Below are positions 24,440 through 36,600 of a stretch of 64,000 nucleotides of DNA, piece by piece. The stretch covers positions 23,274,981 to 23,338,980 of the forward strand of contig NC_045147.1 of the NCBI RefSeq assembly GCF_008831285.2, given 5' to 3'. The notes under the pieces were generated by a model. It had not been told where the DNA came from, did no database searches, and saw only the letters and a list, made by a program, of their open reading frames with translations. This DNA is from Nymphaea colorata (taxonomy: Eukaryota > Streptophyta > Magnoliopsida > Nymphaeales > Nymphaeaceae). Within the stretch, counting starts at the first letter, position 1. Every line of letters begins with the position of its first letter. A program made the translations under genes and the position numbers.

Positions 24440-27400
24440 CTAAGTAGATTGGTAGGAAGATATAACAGCTTTTTCTATCTTCACGCTGTTCCTCTTCAGG
24501 AAATCAGAATACCAGTGTGCTGATTGTTTGGGGTGTCGAGGGAGATTTTTATCCGTAAAGTCCACTTCAATGAGCCCGTACTTAACTTGGTAGCCCAATA
24601 ATATTTCAAACATGTCGAGGAATGACCAAACAAAGTACCCTTTAGTGTTTGATCCGTTCCTGTGCAAAACAGAAGCTTATGTTAAAACGAAGACCTTAGA
24701 GGTATAAATATTACTTGACCAGGATCTCGTTTTGGGCAGATTTGAGTACCTTACAGCTTTCAGCACAAACTCAAGATAGCTATTCAAATAATCAACGCGT
24801 TCATAGTCATCCAGTTTCACGTTCAGGCTTGTTCCAAGACCTGGCAGAAAATAAAACGCATAAGGGATGCCAAAAAAGTGATCGCAATCCTTCCTTGTTC
24901 AGAAGATTTTGTGGGAGGAGCAGGTACTACCATTTTCATGAACGTAAATCGGAGGGTTTCCGTATGTCTTCTGTATGTATTCCAGCATTCGTTCTATTCC
25001 CGAGGGGGTGACTGAAATTACAATTGGTGGGGGCTGTGAAAAACTGTGTCAGCTCATGACCAGGTCCTTTCCTAACTCAAAAAAAAAAAAGCATGACAAA
25101 CGTCTCTTCAAACTTACCCCTGATGATGATTGATTTCCCTGCACTGCACCACAGTGAGATCAAGATCATGAGCCTACGATCACGTTACACTGACAAGAAT
25201 TTGATAAAGAAGATGGTGATATACATACCAAAAGTAGCAAACATATCACCGGTATAGTCTCGCAGACCATCTCCAGGTCTAAGTTTATCGGCAATTGTGA
25301 TGGTAGCGTAATGGTTTATCCCGATGAAATCGAAGGCGCCCTTCACTAATTGTGACTGGCTTTTGGTGAAAGCTGGCAGCCTCGAGCCTGCATTCTTCTT
25401 CATAATTTCGGGGTAGTCTCCAAACACCAGAGGGTTAAAGAACCTGTTTTCAGTCACAAGATGAACAGAGTAATAATTGCTAGTAGAATAGCCATTCAAC
25501 CCATTTTCATGAATCAAAGTATTCCCTGAATAATGAACTGCTGAGATTTGGGGACCTAAAATGACTTGGTTGAGGATCCAGACTGAGTTTCAATCAGGCT
25601 TACAATGTCGATCATTTTACCCCTGTAACAGACGGAAGCTGGCCAGTTGCAACCAAGTCCACCGGACATGAGCCCAGCATCGGTCTCAAGTACATGATAA
25701 GGCCTTCCTGTTAACAGGCCTAGAACCTGTATTTTCAGATTGACCTTCTTCACTATTTTTAACAGGCCTAGAACTTGACTTTTCAGATTTACATTCTTCA
25801 CTATTTCTATTTCTATATCAACTTACCATCCGACCATGAAATCGAGGGCTCTTTGGGTTGCCGCAACATCCTCTGTCTTGTTTGTTTGAGGTTCCATCCA
25901 GAATGTATAGATTGAAATTCCTATCCAACCGTTTTGTTTGGCCTGCATATACACTAATCTTCAGTCCTTCTTCTTTCTTTCTCTCTACTCTTTGCAAGAA
26001 ATGAAAAAAATACGTTACAAATTGTGGATGAACGTATCAGAACTTGCCTGATATTTTTCCATGTAGAGTCTAGCAGCTTCTGCATGTGCTAGCAACTGAT
26101 TATGAGTGGCAATGTATGGCTCTACTGAGGAATTTCCAGCTGTGCAGTTCTGCATTCCAAATGGATACGAGCAATGTTCAGGTGGCATGCTCCCTTCGTC
26201 ATAAGCGCCGAGTGACACTATATTGGGCTCATTCAATGTGCTCCAATACTTCACCCTATCACCAAATTCTCTGAAACAAACATCTGCATATGCTCTGAAA
26301 TCTTCCCTGGATATCATCAAGAACCATAACTGTGAAACTGAGGCTGATGGTCTTTTCCAGAAACAAAAGTTTTCGTAAAGATTGAATTTCATATAGGAGG
26401 TGAAGATGGTGAAATTACACAATTTTTTGACTCAACCATCCTTCGTATTCATCTTCAAGCACTTGAGGGATATCAAGATGGTGGAGAGTGACGTGGGGAT
26501 CAATTCCTGTTTTCAGTTTTCCAATAGAAAGGAGAGTTTCTTAAGACTAAGCAATGCCTACATCAACCATCATCTCTCTCTCCCTCCCTCTCACAAACAC
26601 ACATACAGGAAACATACAACGTTAAACCTATATCTGTTTTCTTCGGAGGACATTAGAAACCATACCATGGCTAATTAATTCATTGATAAGGTTATTTTAG
26701 TACTGCAGGCCCTTCGGGTTGATGGCACCTCTTCCTTCTGTACTAGAAATCACGAATACCTTGTTAAATTTCCGTGTAGCTTCAAACTACAGTACACCAT
26801 TAAGGAACTTCGGTGGTACGAAACAGGAAGTCAGAATTTTCACCTGGAAGCAGCCTTGTCCATGAAATAGAAAACCTGTAAGCATCTAATCCCATTTCTG
26901 ACATGAGTTTGACATCTTCCTGCGGTATTTAAACTTAAGTTTAGTAGGTAAATCTCTCCTGTTGAATTAGTGCTTGCACGCGATTACCTTCGCTTCACGA
27001 AGCTACAGTAAGGCGTCAATGATGACATTTTACATGCTCGCAACCACATGTTTGGACTCAACAAGAAATTTGAACGATGCGACAAGGAAATCAGCTTCAT
27101 TAAAACATAAACATGAGTTTTCTACCACCATGGGATTCTGATTTCAATTTGACAGAAACTACACATTAAAGTAGGTTCAAGTTTGCAGTTGTATAGTTCT
27201 CTCAACAGCAGCCTGTCTAATTACCCGCGTCTGAGATAGATACTAGCCTCAGTGTCCACGCGATAGACACAGTCACACACACACACAGACACACACACAT
27301 ACACACATTTCAAGAGAGAGAGAGAGAGATAGAGTATCTACAGAGTGTAAGATCCTATACCTTGTATCTGTGGTATTGATCAGCAGCTATGTCAAAGTTG

Positions 27401-28444
27401 CTATTGTCCATCATTTTTCCTGAAATACACCAATTGTTATAATCCGTGTGATCTTCTTACTGATTCCCTCTCCTTGTTTTGATACCATGTAAAGAAATCA
27501 GAATTTTTCGAATTTTTAATGCAACACTAAGTTGTATCTTATAGCCCATCAGAAGGGCTAGTATACTTGTGCTCTTTAGATCGGCTACTCAAAAACATGC
27601 TAGGAGTTGGTATTTTACTCTAATGACACATAAGATATTAATAGCAATTATCTTTTCTCTTACTGTTGGTGAATGTACCACTTCCAGTGCAACTCAGCAG
27701 ACTTTAGTTGGTCCAACGTTTTGGTGCGGAAACCTGAACCGCATGTTATTAGCACTATTTACTTACTGATCCCCGTTATGGCAAATTGTTTCCCAAATGC
27801 ACTCAGGAAGGTTGAGGGCTTGGGTACAATAATCCTGGAAGGAATTATTATTAAGTGTGAACAAGCGGGTTTATCTAGAGCTCCTCTGAAAACCATTTCC
27901 CTTCAAATCCAGTATTTCCTCTTCTTTGAACTCCATCCAAAGTAAATACCTTCTGCCAAACAGAGCGAAGTGTAAAAGTCGTCCAATCTAATGCCTAGAA
28001 CCTACATGGAGATAGAATTCCTGCAACAACTTCCACTAACATCATCGAAAAAAGAGGAAAAAACTGATCTGGCCAACCAATGATAAAAGTATGATGTCTT
28101 CAAATTACTGAAAAAGCTTCAAAAGTAGGAAGTTTATTTCACCAGAATGAACGTAAGTGTCCCAAATGCTTGGACTCCTCCCATCCTCTGCCGCTGCTCC
28201 TTCTACCTAAAAGTTTTCACCCACAATTTCACTTCCTTCATTTTCCCATTCCCACAACAGGTAAGCAAAGAATCAAGGAACCGAAAACAAAAACAAGTGA
28301 GAGAAGTGGCACTTGAATGGCAGAAGTTCCTGCTCCAAAAACAAAGCCCGGTGGAAAGTCATCCCTGCTGATCTGATGAGTCTTCTGGAACAACACACCA
28401 ACCAGCAATAGCGATAGAAAGAGTAAAGAAGCAGCCCACTCCAT
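24440..28444 (-). pseudogene. GH1 beta-glucosidase copy A, nonsense codon in exon 5
   Basis: Thirteen exons in the same structure as copy B: 28313-28444, 28143-28206, 27361-27419, 26844-26919, 26666-26737, 26419-26506, 26048-26306, 25827-25942, 25229-25443, 25118-25138, 24931-25011, 24750-24840 and 24440-24659. At codon 124, TAC (Tyr in B and C) is TAA; on the plus strand this is 26697-26699. It would end translation before both catalytic glutamates. All other exons stay open and all splice sites are kept, including the acid/base motif TLNEPN and nucleophile motif VHENG. The lesion is therefore probably recent. The upstream part encodes a signal peptide ([19 protein letters not shown]). If expressed, the product would be a 123-residue fragment. 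A sequencing or assembly error is the alternative. Confidence 0.88.
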
Positions 28445-28514
28445 CTTCCCTACCTTGTAAGAAGCAGCCCGCTTCTGTCACTGATAATGGGGAACACTAG
28501 AACAGCCCTTTGCG

Positions 28515-28523
28515 TTTATGTAG
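28515..28523 (-). promoter_or_regulatory. TATA-like element of GH1 copy A
   Basis: On the minus strand TTCTCTACATAAACGC lies about 75 bp before the ATG. Copy B has the same word, while copy C has CTACATTAA at the equivalent site. The assignment rests on position only. Confidence 0.35.
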
Positions 28524-31012
28524 AGAAGCCAATGCATCAGAACGCCTCCCCACCACCAAAAAAAATGGGATTTTGAGAAGAACGGGTTTCCACCGATTTC
28601 ACAAGTTGAGACAATATGGTTGTCAAAGCCTCATGAACTGACTTACATATTTTAACAAAAATCATGTACTAAAATTTGAACTTTTCTAAAATTTATGAGG
28701 TAGCCGAGGCCCCTCTGGCCCTCTGGGCTGGATTATATGATCTGCTCAGAAAAATTTGAGACATTTACCATTCTATTGTCCCAGGAATTTGGGAGGTCCG
28801 TCGACTTGTTTGGCAGGTGCACACTTTGCTTGAAAAAAGACAAAGTCACATAGATTTTTTTTTTCAATTTCTCTATAACTTGTGAGGAGGTCGGGAAACT
28901 TTATCTGGATTCTAAATAGATGAGTTTGTACTGTAGCATTTCAATATCAACTTAGTTTCCAAATGAAGTGTTTGTATTGTGGGAGCTGATATCTCACTAA
29001 TCACTATCCACAGAAAGAGAGAGAGAGAGATTGGCTGTGCAGTTTTGGCCATTGGTTTGAGTTCAATTTTTCTATTATTTTCAATACTTTCAGAGGGCTT
29101 TCCTTTCACGCTACAGTAGGAACGTGATGTTCTGTCGTGACTCGTGGAATCATGGCTTGGGGAGGTCATGACAGGACGTCATAGTAGTTGAGCAGAGCGG
29201 AGTTCCTCAACCACAACATTATTTGGCTTGGATTGGTAAATAGAAATACCAAGAACAAAATTAATTATTTGAGAAATACCAACAAAGCTCTCAAAATTAA
29301 TTATTTAGGAGAACAAAAGCTATGTTTTTTTGAACGATGAAAAGTCATGTTTATTGAAAGATAAAAAATTATGTATATGAGAGATGAAAAGTCAATATAT
29401 CTCCTTTATATAAATGAACCTCTCTACCAAAAGAATGCAGGTCAGAAATGATAGAGCTCTATTGACTGAACCACTTTAAAAATTCATGTCCTTTTAATTA
29501 TTTCTTCATTTTAATTTCTACCATCATGTTCGTAGATCTGACATAGATTCCATCTCTTTTGGTGTTAGAAAGTTTCTTAATATATTAATAAAATTAGTGT
29601 CTAAATTAAAATTGCTGTCAACTGTGCCAGACACCTTCAAACTTCTTTTGATGTAGCAGACATGTGGTACAGGAACACGCAAACGAATCATAAACTCAAG
29701 AATTTGATTGTTCTATGTCCTTTGGAAAGGATCTCATATCTATTATTATGAAAATGAAGTGAAATGACCAGCTTATTTCTTTTTTCTTTATCATTAAACT
29801 GTACTCAGATTTGGTTTCCAACTTTCCTGTTGGATCCTTCACTGTTATTTCATATTTCTGTCTTTCTCTCACGAGAAATATTCTTCATTTGAAAGGGAAA
29901 CTGTCTCACTAGATCTGAAAGCGTAAATTTTTTAACAATCTTTACCTGTGTAAGTATCCATGTTTGGCAATATTTGAATATTAGGAATTTCAAGAGGCAT
30001 AAAACAACTGGTTGGGTTATGGAGTGTGAGAAAATATACATTTTTAGTTCTATTTTTGTGGGTGTCATGCCTGTCACCTTTGCCTCTTTCTAAATTTTGT
30101 AGATGCCACCAACTCCAATTGTAAACTCTCTAGATCTTGAAAATTCATTTTGATATAAAATCACTAAAATCGTCTCACATATTCTTTCTTTGGATTAACT
30201 TCAGATAATTTCTTGTTCTAACACCACCTAAGTTACTCTTTTATTATGCAAGCCCATGGCTATGAATCATTATGCAGCCTAGAGTGTCCGCCAGCGTAAT
30301 GAACCAAACTAAATGATTCAACTACATATGGGGCCACACTTCAGCATGTGGGGATTCTTCAACAAATTCCTGTTTTTATGTCCAAAAACCTTACATCTTT
30401 GTTCCCATTAGAAATTACTCCACAGAAGTTTTGAGTCAAAATCGGTAGTACCAAGAATTGGCATGGTCCGAAATGAAGGGATGTTTTCAAGACTTCTAAC
30501 TTCAAGTAAATTAGAACAACTTCTATCAGTTAGTTGCAAGGTTACAGTTTAACATATCAAATTAAATTAACTTCATGAAATTAAAGATTGAGATGTATTT
30601 TTGAATTGATAACATGTGTCCGACCAGTTTTCATATTCTACTGTTGTTGATATACTCGGCGACGAGGAGTGATGATGATGCTCCTGAACAAAATTGTCTT
30701 TTGAATGAAATTGAAGGTTAATGATTTCCTTAGCGGTTCCATACCGACCATCCAGTTCAAGCAACACCACATATAGATTTTCAGTAGGAAGTATTGGTCT
30801 GGAACTTCCGCATCTTGCTTGTGAGGCCAGGCTCATCCGCGCTCCATAATTTCCTTATCATTTCCTTGTGGTCTACATTTAACAAGCTGTTCATACTGGA
30901 GATCATCATCTCTTAACGTTGTTCTCTGCATAATTGACAATGATGTGTTTATAAAACTCAAAGTGGAATAATAATTCCAACATCTAGACCATAGAAAGAA
31001 GAGATGCAAATC
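28524..31012. other. Upstream region of GH1 copy A, conserved in the array
   Basis: About 2.5 kb that recurs in units 2 and 3 with many small indels. It holds the presumed GH1 promoter. Further out, at 30573-30931 on the minus strand, two short ORFs overlap by ATGA (30833-30931 and 30573-30836). They have counterparts in the other units but match no family I know, and the downstream ORF differs in length and reading frame between copies. There is no convincing gene. Confidence 0.45.
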
Positions 31013-31204
31013 GTATGAACTAATATCCTTCGGCCATCATATTGGCCTCTAAATAGCAGGGGAGGCGGGTATGAACTAAAATCCTCCGGCCATCTTGAGC
31101 TTCATCCATCATATCAGCCTGGAAATAGAAAGGGAGGTGGGTATGAGCTAAAATCCTCTGGCCATCTTGAGCTCCATCCGCGCCATATAAATAGCAAGCG
31201 GCGG
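31013..31204. repeat. Minisatellite, three ~56-72-bp units (unit 1)
   Basis: Three imperfect direct repeats begin GTATGAACTAATATCC, GTATGAACTAAAATCC and GTATGAGCTAAAATCC. Each carries GGCCATC and an AAATAG(C/A)A word. The equivalent block has three repeats in unit 3 (49485-49675) and two in unit 2 (40021-40140). Confidence 0.85.
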
Positions 31205-31923
31205 ATTCAGGTGAGGTATCAGACCTGTGTTGAGACCCTAGTCATGGGCTCAGTGAAAGGTTTTTCCAGTGTAGCTAACCTGAGCTACACCCAAGCTTGA
31301 AAGCAAAGCCTTAATTGATGTCTTAAGTAGTCGCGGAGCTAGAAATTTCGCTGACAAGCACAACAAATGTAAATTCCAAACCTTAAGGGGCACTCGTATG
31401 TAAAAAACTGAAAATTAATGAAGTTTCTGTATGTAAATAGTGTAATTGTATTGGGGGTGGTGTGGGCAATATTGTAGCTCCGCCACCACCAGACTCTTTA
31501 AGTATGAGGCATCTTAGGATTAGTCCTTAATCACCTAAGGGTTTGTTGTCTTGTACAAGTACAAAGCTTTCTATTTGATTTAGTGTCTACCGCTCTTCTG
31601 AACAAATTAACGACATGCTTAAAATTTTAAAATCTTGACCTCCTTCCTCCACCTAAGGCCGTGTTCGATCACCTCAATCTTGGATCCATCGTTCTTTGAA
31701 TAGAATGAATTCGAAAAACAAAATATCTAAAATCCACTATTTATTTAAACAATAAATCTCTTTTGCTTGGAATCTGAGATGGGGCCATCAAACATCCTCT
31801 AAAATACTTTGCCACGACAAATTGTGTCCAGGAACTGCCACTGAACCTTTTTCGTTATTTTTGCTTTATGACAAGGAGCATTTAAAGATCCCAACCACTT
31901 AAGAGGCCGGATTCCATCCCCAA

Positions 31924-32056
31924 GGGCGTAGAGTAGCTGGTCGGGTGAAAACCTGATCGTTAGTTTGATTCCCATAAATGCTACTTCTCTTGACTGTAAA
32001 TGGTGGATGCATTGCACTCCAAGTGATAGGTGTCTCACTTCCTATGAGATCCCAAA
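31924..32056 (+). mobile_element. tRNA-derived SINE-like block (unit 1 copy)
   Basis: Begins GGGCGTAGAGTAGCTGGTCGG, an A-box-like head. A B-box-like AGTTTGATTCCC lies about 40 bp on, followed by the body TGCTACTTCTCTTGACTG and GATAGGTGTCTCACTTCC. Related copies are at 41179-41320 and 50602-50735, and a head fragment is at about 59951-60000 outside the array. The last one shows the family is dispersed and not just part of the tandem unit. Confidence 0.55.
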
Positions 32057-32533
32057 ACAATTATGAATCCGAAGGGCAGTTTCTATTTCTTAACAAATTG
32101 TTACTTAATGGACCTGCATCAACCTTAGAGTGAGCCCCAACCACCATGTCTTTCCAGAATAACACCATATACAATGCCATAATTTTGCGAAAATTAACCT
32201 TTAATGTGGCCAAGCGTGGCCGTCATCTGATATGCAATCAAACTAAAATTGTATATATTATGAATACACACATACACATATATATACACTCAAATTTTTT
32301 GAGATATGCCGTGTCGGCACCCACATCCCGCACTACATAGGCTAGTTGTTTTCTGTTTTTAAGGCTATTCATCACATTTAAATTGATGTCTTTTGTTTAT
32401 GTAAATTAAATAAAGAATATAGTTACATGCGTGCTTGGCCCCCTATCTCACCCTTCTATGAGCTAAAAAGCAATAGCGTTGTTCTCCAGTTCTTTATCGC
32501 TTACATGTTAGTTATAACATGAAATCTCTCTCT

Positions 32534-32567
<34 letters not shown>

Positions 32568-33606
32568 TCTATATATATATGTCCGTGTGTGTTGGAGGAC
32601 AACAAAAGGCCTTGTTTTTGTTTTTCTGGTGGACTGATGTTCAATTGCCCTAATTGTTTGTATATTATAGATCCATTTGTGGTTCAATCTGTTTTTTCTT
32701 TAAATAAAAAATTATCCACTACATCCAAGCCCTTCAATGGTACAATACAAGATTTAGAGAAATGGGTGACCCGCTTTCTCGTTGAAACTTAAAAAACAAG
32801 TGCAAAATTTGCTTATAGTCTCATCCCGACCTATAAAATAGGCATTGATGGGTAGCATAACTATATACCCGTACTATAATTTCTATGAATATGTTTGGAA
32901 TGACTAACTATTAATTTTAATTAATTGTTCTATCCACAATAGACAACACGAAACTTTATTTAGATGAAATCCATATGGCATGTATGAATTGCTTTACTCA
33001 TCTACTTAAAATTTGAGGTTGTATAATTGCTTCCCACCCTTTATTATGCAATCTTTGAAGTATACGATTCAATCACCCAAGAATGACCCTCTTGCAGTGA
33101 AACACGCAACAAGATCGTTTTCACAATCTGCCGACATTCATTTACCAGCCAGCCTTAAGTTTTGTTCTTTTGGTTATTAGGCACAATATGGATTCATGTT
33201 CAAAGAATAATTATCTACCTCTGTGAGAAAGGCTCACAGAATCCAAATAGATTGTCGAAAGCACCTTATTTCTGAATAAAAACGAAAAGGAACCAGAGAA
33301 CAAGAAAGTGATGGTCACACCAGAAAGAGCAATGCCTGTTATTGACTTGAGAGTAAAATGAGCGGCAGTGGGAAGTAATTGATCTCCAAAAAAAAAAAGT
33401 GAGGGAAAGATGAACATGATTACATCTTAAATTTTTTCGGTCCATCCGAAACATAGAAATCTTACAGTTCAGATCAGGTCAGACAGGACCTCTCCAGAAC
33501 TTAAACCCCTCATTCATCTTCTGTCAATAGCTCAAGTTATAGATACATTTGATAAATAAAAATAAATGTTGGCACTGCTACTGTGTAGGAGCAATAACTC
33601 TACCTT

Positions 33607-36600
33607 CTAAGTAGATTGATAGGAAGATACAACAGCTTTTTCTATCTTCACGTTGTTCCTCTTCAGGAAATCAGAATACCAGTGTGCTGATTGTCTGGGG
33701 TGTCGAGGGAGATTTTTATCCGTAAAGTCCACTTCAATGAGCCCGTACTTAACTTGGTAACCGAATAATATTTCAAACATGTCGAGGAATGACCAAACAA
33801 AGTATCCTTTAGTGTTTGATCCGTTCCTGTGCAAAACACAAGCTTATGTTAAAACGAAGACCTTAGAGATATAAAAATTACTTGACCACGATCTCGCTTT
33901 GGGCAGATTTGAGTACCTTACAGCTTTCAGCACAAACTCAAGATAGCTATTCAAATAATCAACGCGTTCATAGTCTTCCAGTTTCACGTTCAGGCCTATT
34001 CCACGACCTGGCAGAACATAAAACGCATAAGGGATGCCAAATAAGTGATCGCAATTCTTCCTTGTTCAGAAGATTTTGTGGGAGGAGCAGGTATTACCAT
34101 TTTCATGAACGTAAATCGGAGGGTTTCCGTAAGTCTTCTGTATGTATTCCAGCATTCGTTCTATTCCCGAGGGGGTGACTGAAATTACAATTGGTGGGGG
34201 CTGTGAAAAACTGTGTCAGCTCATGACCAGGTCCTTTCCTAACTCAAAAAAAAAAAAGCATGACAAACGTCTCTTCAAACTTACCCCTGATGATGATTGA
34301 TTTCCCTGCACTGCACCACAGTGAGATCAAGATCATGAGCCTACGATCACGTTACACTGACAAGAATTTGATAAAGAAGATGGTGATATACATACCAAAA
34401 GTAGCAAACATATCACCGGTATAGTCTCGCAGACCATCTCCAGGTCTAAGTTTATCGGCAATTGTGATGGTAGCGTAATGGTTTATCCCGATGAAATCGA
34501 AGGCGCCCTTCACTAATTGTGACTGGCTTTTGGTGAAAGCTGGCAGCCTCGAGCCTGCATTCTTCTTCATAATTTCGGGGTAGTCTCCAAACACCAGAGG
34601 GTTAAAGAACCTGTTTTCAGTCACAAGATGAACAGAGTAATAATTGCTAGTAGAATAGCCATTCAACCCATTTTCATGAATCAAAGTATTCCCTGAATAA
34701 TGAACTGCTGAGATTTGGGGACCTAAAATGACTTGGTTGAGGATCCAGACTGAGTTTCAATCAGGCTTACAATGTCGATCATTTTACCCCTGTAACTTAC
34801 GGGGAAGCTGGCCAGTTGCAACCAAGTCCACCGGACATGAACCCAGCATCGGTCTCAAGTACATGATAAGGCCTTCCTGTTAACAGGCCTAGAACGTGCA
34901 TTTTCAGATTGACCTTCTTTACTATTTTAACAGGCCTAGAACTTGCTTTTTCAGATTTACATTCTTTACTATTTCTATTTCTATATCAACTTACCATCCG
35001 ACCATGAAATCGAGCGCTCTTTGGGTTGCCGCAACATCCTCAGTCTTGTTTGTTTGAGGTTCCATCCAGAATGTATAGATTGAAATTCCTATCCAACCGT
35101 TTTGTTTGGCCTGCATATAAACTATATATTCAGTGCTTTTTTTCTTTCTTTCTTTCTACTCTTTGCAAGAAATGAAAAAAATGCATGTAACAAATTGTGG
35201 ATGAACGTATCAGAACTTGCCTGATATTTTTCCATGTAGAGTCTAGCAGCTTCTGCATGTGCTAGCAACTGATTATGAGTGGCAACGTATGGCTCTACTG
35301 AGGAATTTCCAGCTGTGCAGTTCTGCATTCCAAATGGATGCGAGCAATGTTCAGGTGGCATGCTCCCTTGGTCATAAGCGCCAAGTGACACTATATTGGG
35401 CTCATTCAATGTGCTCCAATACTTCACCCTGTCACCAAATTCTCTGAAACAAACATCTGCATATGCTCTGAAATCTTCCCTGGATATCATCAAGAGCCAT
35501 AACTGTGAAACTGAGGCTGATGTTCTTTTCCAGAAACAAAAGTTTTTGTAAAGATTGTATTTCATATAGGAGGTGAAGATGGTGAAATTACACAATTTTT
35601 TGACTCAACCATCCTTCGTATTCATCTTCAAGCACTTGAGGGATATCAAGATGGTGGAGAGTGACGTGGGGTTCAATTCCTGTTTTCAGTTTTCCAATAG
35701 AAAGGAGAGTTTCTTAAGACTAAGCAAAGCCTACATCAACCATCATCTCTCTCTCCCTCCCTCTCACAAACACACATACAGGAAACATACAACGTTAAAC
35801 CTATATCTGTTTTCTTAGGAGGACAATAGAAACCATACCATAGCTAATTAATTCATTGATAAGGTTATTGTAGTACTGCAGGCCCTTCGGGTTGATGGCA
35901 CCTCTTCCTTCTGTACTAGAAATCAAGAAATACCTTGTGAAATTCCCGTGCAGCTTGAAACTACATGACACCATTAAGAAACTTCGGTGGTACGAAACAG
36001 AAAGTCAGAATTTTCACCTGGAAGCAGCCTTGTCCATGAAATAGAAAACCTGTAAGCATCTAATCCCATATCTGACATGAGTTTGACATCTTCCTGCAGT
36101 ATTTAAACTTAAGTGTAGCAGGTAAATCTGTCCTGTTGAATTAGTGCATGCACGCGACTACCTTCACTTCACGAGGCTACAGTAAGGCGTTAATGATGAC
36201 ATTTTCATGCTCGCAATCACATGTTTGGACTCCAAGAAATTTGAACAATGCGACAAGGAAATCAGCTTCACTAAAACGTAAACATGAGTTTTCTACCACC
36301 ATGGGATTCTGATTTCAATTGACAGCAACTACACATTAAAGTAGGTTCGAGTTTGCAGTAGTATAGTTCTCTCAACTGCAGCCTGTCCAATTACCAGCGT
36401 CTGAGACAGATGCTTCAGTGTCCACGAAATATACATATATATATAGACACACACACACACACATCTCGAGAGAAAGAGAAAGAGAGAGTATCTTCAGAGT
36501 GTAAGATCCTATACCTTGTATCTGTGGTATTGATCAGCAGCTATGTCAAAGTTGCTGTTGTCCATCATTTTTCCTGAAATACACCAACTGTTAAAATCCG

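Larger units (their letters stand above)
23106..32240. repeat. Tandem unit 1 of a triplicated segment (copy A)
   Basis: Starts at AACTAAAATTGTATATATTA and ends at the word ATATGCAATC, where unit 2 begins. Length is about 9.1 kb. Order within the unit: AT-rich left end, GH1 3' flank, GH1 gene (minus), about 4 kb of GH1 upstream DNA, a 3-repeat minisatellite and a SINE-like block. Relative to units 2 and 3, unit 1 lacks a MITE and about 90 bp near its right end (about 32215). Confidence 0.9.

Noticed and set aside
25556-25801. 81-codon ORF between GH1 exons 8 and 9
   Set aside because: Lies inside intron 8. The GH1 protein is continuous from exon 8 to exon 9 without it, and part of it is a direct repeat.
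26086-26274. Plus-strand ORF opposite GH1 exon 7, also at 35259-35447
   Set aside because: Antisense shadow of a conserved catalytic exon; no independent features.
31013-31204. Possible CRISPR-like or structured repeat array
   Set aside because: The repeats are few, imperfect and contiguous with no unique spacers, and this is plant nuclear DNA.
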